DNA from: Bacteriovoracaceae bacterium
GTDB lineage: Bacteria > Bdellovibrionota > Bacteriovoracia > Bacteriovoracales > Bacteriovoracaceae
DNA length: 41,211 nucleotides
Reading direction: 5' to 3'
Assembly (NCBI GenBank): GCA_013141065.1
Contig: JABFRR010000020.1
Span: forward strand, 1-41,211
Shown here: piece after piece, positions 37,772-41,211 of the stretch
How the letters are laid out: each line of letters starts with the position of its first letter
Numbering within the stretch: the first letter of the stretch is position 1
Notes under the pieces: model-generated
Told to the model about the DNA's origin: nothing
Database searches by the model: none
The model's input: the letters and a program-made list of their open reading frames with translations, nothing else
Program-made: the position numbers and the translations under genes

Positions 37772-39294
37772 TCGAACCCTCCTTCGGGTAAAAGTTGTTG
37801 ATATATTTTCAGGTCATAGTCTGTCATTTTATGAACCAGAAGATTTTCAGGAAGAAGTTCGTCAGGACAGTTCGCCATTTTGTCTCCAACTTCAAGTTGC
37901 TTTATAATCAAACTTATTGCGTTTGAATTGATTCCCCCATATGAGAGTGCCATTTTTAAGGCGACATCAAATAGTTCATGTGGTGTGGCCCTTTTGAGAA
38001 GAAGGATTTGGATGAACTCTTTTGTTGCATGTTTTTCGTCTAGTTTAGCCGCAAGTCTTTCTTTTATTTCATTGAGGTCACTTGAAAAAGTTGCACACTG
38101 AACTACTTTTGAAAATTTCCATGCACCGGGCTTCCTCGACAATTGATCAAGATAATGTTCAAAAATAAGCGCATCTATTTTTTCGTAGTAAAAGCGCTGA
38201 TGCTCATATATTTTTTCATCGCCAGAAAAAAGAATAATTTCATCTACTGAAATAATGGCCTTGAGAATTGCTCCCACAAATCTTTCAGGTACTGAATATT
38301 GGTAACTGTCATGCTTTACTGCCTGTAGAGAATTGACTTGCAAAGATACAATCTTCTCCCACTTCTTTCTATCTGGGAGAGGACGAAGATTTTTTTGCAA
38401 GTCTTCGTATAAAACTTCTTTTGTTGTATTTTCTTTGTAGTGATTTTCCCCGAGATCTTGATGGGAACACATTTTTAAATAATTATTTAAACTGTTCATC
38501 GTTTCAAATGAAGGAAGCCTTGGGAGAAAATTTCTTCGACAATAGCCGACACCATTTTCTACAGATCCCTTTTCCCATCCAGCGGCCCTGTTGCAAAATA
38601 TTGCTTCAAAATTATAATAGTTTTCCATGTCATTCATAAACTGATTGGAGACTCCCTTGCCAGGAATGCAAATGGCACCATCATTGTCGTAAGTGCAATT
38701 GGGAAAAACTCCACCGAAAAAACGAAAACAATTATCATGGAATTCTCCCCACGCTTCTTGCGCCTTTGTTAAATAAACTTGGCAAAAACGAATGGCCGCA
38801 CCTGGAACACTCGCAACAAAAAGATATCCTTTGACACGAGTTTTATTAAAGGCGCCTAGCTCGAATTCAACTTCACCATGGTCAACCTGAAGGTATTTTC
38901 CGCTCTCAAAATTGAGTTCTAAAAAAGATTTAGGAGGTGATATTGCGTGGCCATGTTTTTTGCGAATTTCTGCGACTGCTCTTCTTAAGTGTCGAATTGA
39001 ACCAGAATAGATTCCTGCAGTTTTTAATTTTATTAAAATTGCTGGAGCTTTGTGCCTTTGTTTTCTATGAACTTTTTTTTCCTCTTCATCGCGAAAGATT
39101 TTTTCTATTGCTTCGATAACTGCAAGTGTAATGAGTTTTGAAGTTGTGTTTCTTGTTCCTCTTTGCGCTAGTTCTTCCGGAGTCGAATCGATAATTTTTT
39201 TAGCAGTGGCCCAAGAACATTGGCCCGTTTTAGCGGCTGAGTTAATTTGTCCAGTTTGTTTGTAAGCTTATCTAACTTTGTTTACTGTGTCCAT
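37768..39294 (-). pseudogene. istA: IS21-family transposase IstA with an in-frame TAA at codon 9
   Basis: From ATG 39294 the frame is MDTVNKVR, TAA (39268-39270), AYKQTGQINSAAKTG, then open to 37768 without any shift. The stop replaces the Glu of the VREAY motif, so one G-to-T change explains it. The rest is intact: a winged-helix N-terminus, the rve core with YLQVDHGEVEFELGAF (first Asp), NCTYDNDGAICIPGKGVSNQ (second Asp) and GWEKGSVENGVGYCRRNF (catalytic Glu), and a C-terminal beta-barrel with SYQYSVPERFVG. 508 residues, normal. An internal restart would lack the HTH. Confidence 0.85.
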
Positions 39295-39428
39295 TCTAAG
39301 CACCCCCTGCTCCTTGAAATAAAGTTGATTAAAACTCTATTTTAAGGCATCGGTGCTTAAGGATTTTATGTCGTCTGGCCTCTCAGTTTTAGATGGCCGG
39401 TAGTCTCAGTTTTACGTGGCCGAATACA

Positions 39429-40257
39429 CAAATGAATGAGGTGAGCCTTTTTTGTAAGGAGAATATCGAACTTCAAAAAGAGATCGACAAACTTTCAAAT
39501 GAACTAACAGAGATGCAGGGAAAGTTAATGGTCGAATGGATGGGGGAATCTGTACCTGTTCCAGCAGTATACCCAAATATGAAGTCAACAGATCGTGAAA
39601 TCAGAAAAAAAGCATTTGATTGTCTCGGCAAAGCCGATGAAGCGATCGCTGATGCTACAGACGAGATTTTTGATAGATTATTAGTTTTAAGACATCAAAT
39701 GGCCAAGAATTCTGGTTTTGAAAGTTACACTAAATACCGTTTCAAAGAAATGATGCGCTTTGATTGGGATGAGACTCACTGCTTTGAGTTTCATGCGGCA
39801 GTCAGAAAATATATACTTCCGATTAAAGATAAACTTTTAGCCAAAAGAAAAGAGAGTCTTAAATACAGCTCACTTAAACCATACGATTTAGGTGTAGATA
39901 TATACGGGAGAGAACCCCTTATGATTTATAAAAAAGGGGATACTGAATCTCTCATTGAAGGTACAGGCAAAATTATCAAAGCGATTGATAGCGAACTCTA
40001 TAGCTATTTTTGTACAATTAAAGAAAATAAACTTTTAGATTTAGCTTCAAGAGAAAATAAAGCTCCAGGGGGTTACATGGTTATGTATCCAGTCTTTGAG
40101 CAAGCTTCGGTATTTTATAATGGTGTTGGATTAGCTTCAGACTTAATGGTCCTTTTGCATGAACTTGGGCATTGCTTTCATTATTTTCTTGGAAAGGATG
40201 TAGCACCATATTCTCTACAAAATTGGACTTCGGAAGTAGCCGAAGGTGGATCGATGA
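39429..40257 (+). pseudogene. M3 oligoendopeptidase, catalytic fragment (part 1 of 3)
   Basis: The open frame enters from the IS21 end (apparent first residues MAGSLSFTWPN are IS sequence). Genuine M3 sequence begins NEVSLFCKENIELQKEIDKL, then LMVEWMGESVPVPAVYPNM, the helical domain, and LLHELGHCFHYFLG (HExxH zinc site). It ends with WTSEVAEGGSM, holding the likely third ligand Glu, then cut by ISAs1 copy 3. Roughly 115 N-terminal residues are missing compared with about 560-residue PepF-like relatives, and the C-terminal third lies at 27857-25660 on the other strand. The enzyme degrades oligopeptides in the cytoplasm; here it is inactive. Confidence 0.85.
40248..40257 (+). repeat. ISAs1 target-site duplication (half 2)
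   Basis: GGATCGATGA at the left edge of ISAs1 copy 3, identical to the reverse complement of 27848-27857. 10 bp is a normal ISAs1 duplication length. Confidence 0.9.
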
Positions 40258-41211
40258 CAGGGGAAACGCATCTTAATTTAAATCAGTTATAATTTATTTT
40301 CGGCCACTTACGGCCCTGCACGATGGCCTTTCGTCTTTTTTTTGCGATGATTTTTCTTATTTTTTTAGGAGAGCATCGTGACAAAAAAGAAAGAAGTAGA
40401 TCCAGTTTTCATGTTGGATTTTATTAGTTCAATTGAAGATCCAAGAATTGATAGAACAAAAAAACATTCATTAGAAACAATTATGATCATTGCAATCTGT
40501 GCTGTCATTTGTGGTGCAAAATCATGGAATGAAATTGAAGTTTACGGCACTCTAAAATTAGAATTTTTAAGTAAGTTTTAAACTTAGAAAATGGCGTGCC
40601 TTCGCATGATACATTTAGAAGATTTTTATGATTTTAATGCCGAATTCATTGCAAGATTTTTACCAATTTGGGTGTCTAGTTTTTAATAAAGATGAAGTTA
40701 AACAAATCTGTATTGATGGAAACATTGGTGTGCGGGAAGTAAGCGAAAGGGAGATCGTACAATTCATGTTATTAATGCCTATTCAACGGGCTTTAGGATT
40801 GTCATTAGGGCAGTTGAAAACAGATAAAAGAACAATGAAATAACGGCAAGCCAGAGCTTTTGGATTCGCTGGATATAAAAGATACAATTGTTAGTGTTGA
40901 TGCCTTAAATTGTCAGACTGAAATAGCTGATAAAATTGTTTCCAAAGGTGGTGATTATTTATTTTGTAAAAAGTAATCAAGAAAAATTACACAGTAAATT
41001 GAAGAAAGATTTGAAAAATATGAGCAACGTGGACAAAAAAACAAATCCGAAAGCTTTGAGGAAAAAAGAAAACTAAAACATGGTCAGTTTGAAAAACGAT
41101 CAGTAAGAATAATAAAAGAAAATGATGATTATTCATTGGGAGTTAATCCATTATTAAAATGGAAAAATTTAAAAACCATTATAGAAATTAGTGCGGAAAG
41201 AATTGATCAGG
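40258..41211 (+). mobile_element. ISAs1-family element, copy 3 of 3 (runs off the window)
   Basis: It begins CAGGGGAAACGCATCTTAAT and matches copies 1 and 2 in reverse complement to the window edge; about 350 bp are missing beyond 41211. It lies in the opposite orientation to copy 2, as needed for inversion of the DNA between them. Confidence 0.9.
40378..41211 (+). pseudogene. ISAs1-family transposase, frameshifted, partial
   Basis: GTG at 40378 behind TTAGGAGAGCATC, then MTKKKEVDPVFMLDFISSIE to LKLEFLSKF, where an added T makes a stop at 40581. Further frames carry MILMPNSLQDFYQFGCLVFN, DEVKQICIDGNIGVREVSER, with later lesions near 40735, 40830, 40967 and 41000. It carries more lesions than copy 2 over the same stretch. 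Confidence 0.8.

Larger units (their letters stand above)
36928..39428 (-). mobile_element. IS21-family element
   Basis: The ends start TGTATTCGGCCA and end TGGCCGAATACA, with a second set of internal repeats (CGTAAAACTGAGAGGCCA / TGGCCTCTCAGTTTTA), the multiple terminal repeats usual in IS21. Length is 2501 bp. The flanks (TTTCATCG left, CAAATGAA right) show no duplication: left is the start of the M23 gene and right is the middle of the M3 gene, two genes that cannot have been neighbours in this form. The element therefore marks a deletion or recombination join. Confidence 0.85.

Noticed and set aside
39393..39428. Residues MAGSLSFTWPN as the true N-terminus of the M3 protein
   Set aside because: These codons are IS21 terminal-repeat sequence; the match to M3 proteins begins only after the IS end.

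Overview
The window is AT-rich DNA (roughly mid-30s % GC by eye) from a Gram-negative bacterium. Host genes include an AgmX/PglI C-terminal-domain protein, a SWIB-domain protein, a SelO/YdiU pseudokinase, a Tat-exported cholesterol-oxidase-like GMC oxidoreductase and several lipid- or peptide-degrading secreted enzymes. My best guess is Bdellovibrionota (Bacteriovorax-like) or a neighbouring deltaproteobacterial lineage; this is inference from gene content, as there is no rRNA or housekeeping marker. No tRNA, rRNA, CRISPR array or replication origin was seen.

About half of the window is insertion sequences, most of them decayed. From left to right: an IS3-family element that cut a MazEF-like toxin-antitoxin pair (324-1840); an IS66-like single-transposase element (2289-4038) abutting ISAs1 copy 1 (4042-5343); a small accessory patch with a Cys/His/Asp protein, a broken HTH gene and a 55-aa membrane peptide (5492-6556); an IS4-like element (6748-8499); a secreted lipase-like hydrolase (8550-9536); a decayed DDE transposase (9667-10637); the 3' part of a second IS66-like copy carrying a complete IS66 with an inverted tnpC (10808-13683); the GMC oxidoreductase (14078-15949); and an IS50-type transposase (16167-17505).

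The region 17753-25663 is mostly host DNA: a small secreted protein, an M20 peptidase with one in-frame stop, a compact minus-strand three-gene operon (DUF1016/YhcG nuclease, DUF6880, pRiA4b ORF-3), an AgmX-like protein, a VOC protein, and a GntR/YtrA-type regulator translationally coupled to a membrane protein. Four copies of a terminator cassette (about 80 bp in its two complete copies) mark gene ends here.

The right third records rearrangements. One M3-family oligoendopeptidase gene lies in three pieces: its middle and 3' parts at 27857-25660 (minus strand), split by an IS5-like double insertion, and its catalytic part at 39429-40257 (plus strand). Both ISAs1 junctions carry the same 10-bp target duplication GGATCGATGA, so the 11.1-kb block 29155-40257 was most simply inverted by recombination between ISAs1 copies 2 and 3. 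That block holds a LysR gene cut at codon 6 by an ISAzo13-family element (TTA duplication), SWIB, SelO, a decayed IS630, a cupin plus DUF2892 pair, a VOC protein, an M23 peptidase and an IS21 that removed the start of the M3 gene.

Frameshifts are concentrated in IS genes and the toxin-antitoxin pair, while most host genes are long and intact. This favours real decay over sequencing error, although homopolymer-length errors cannot be excluded from one sequence.
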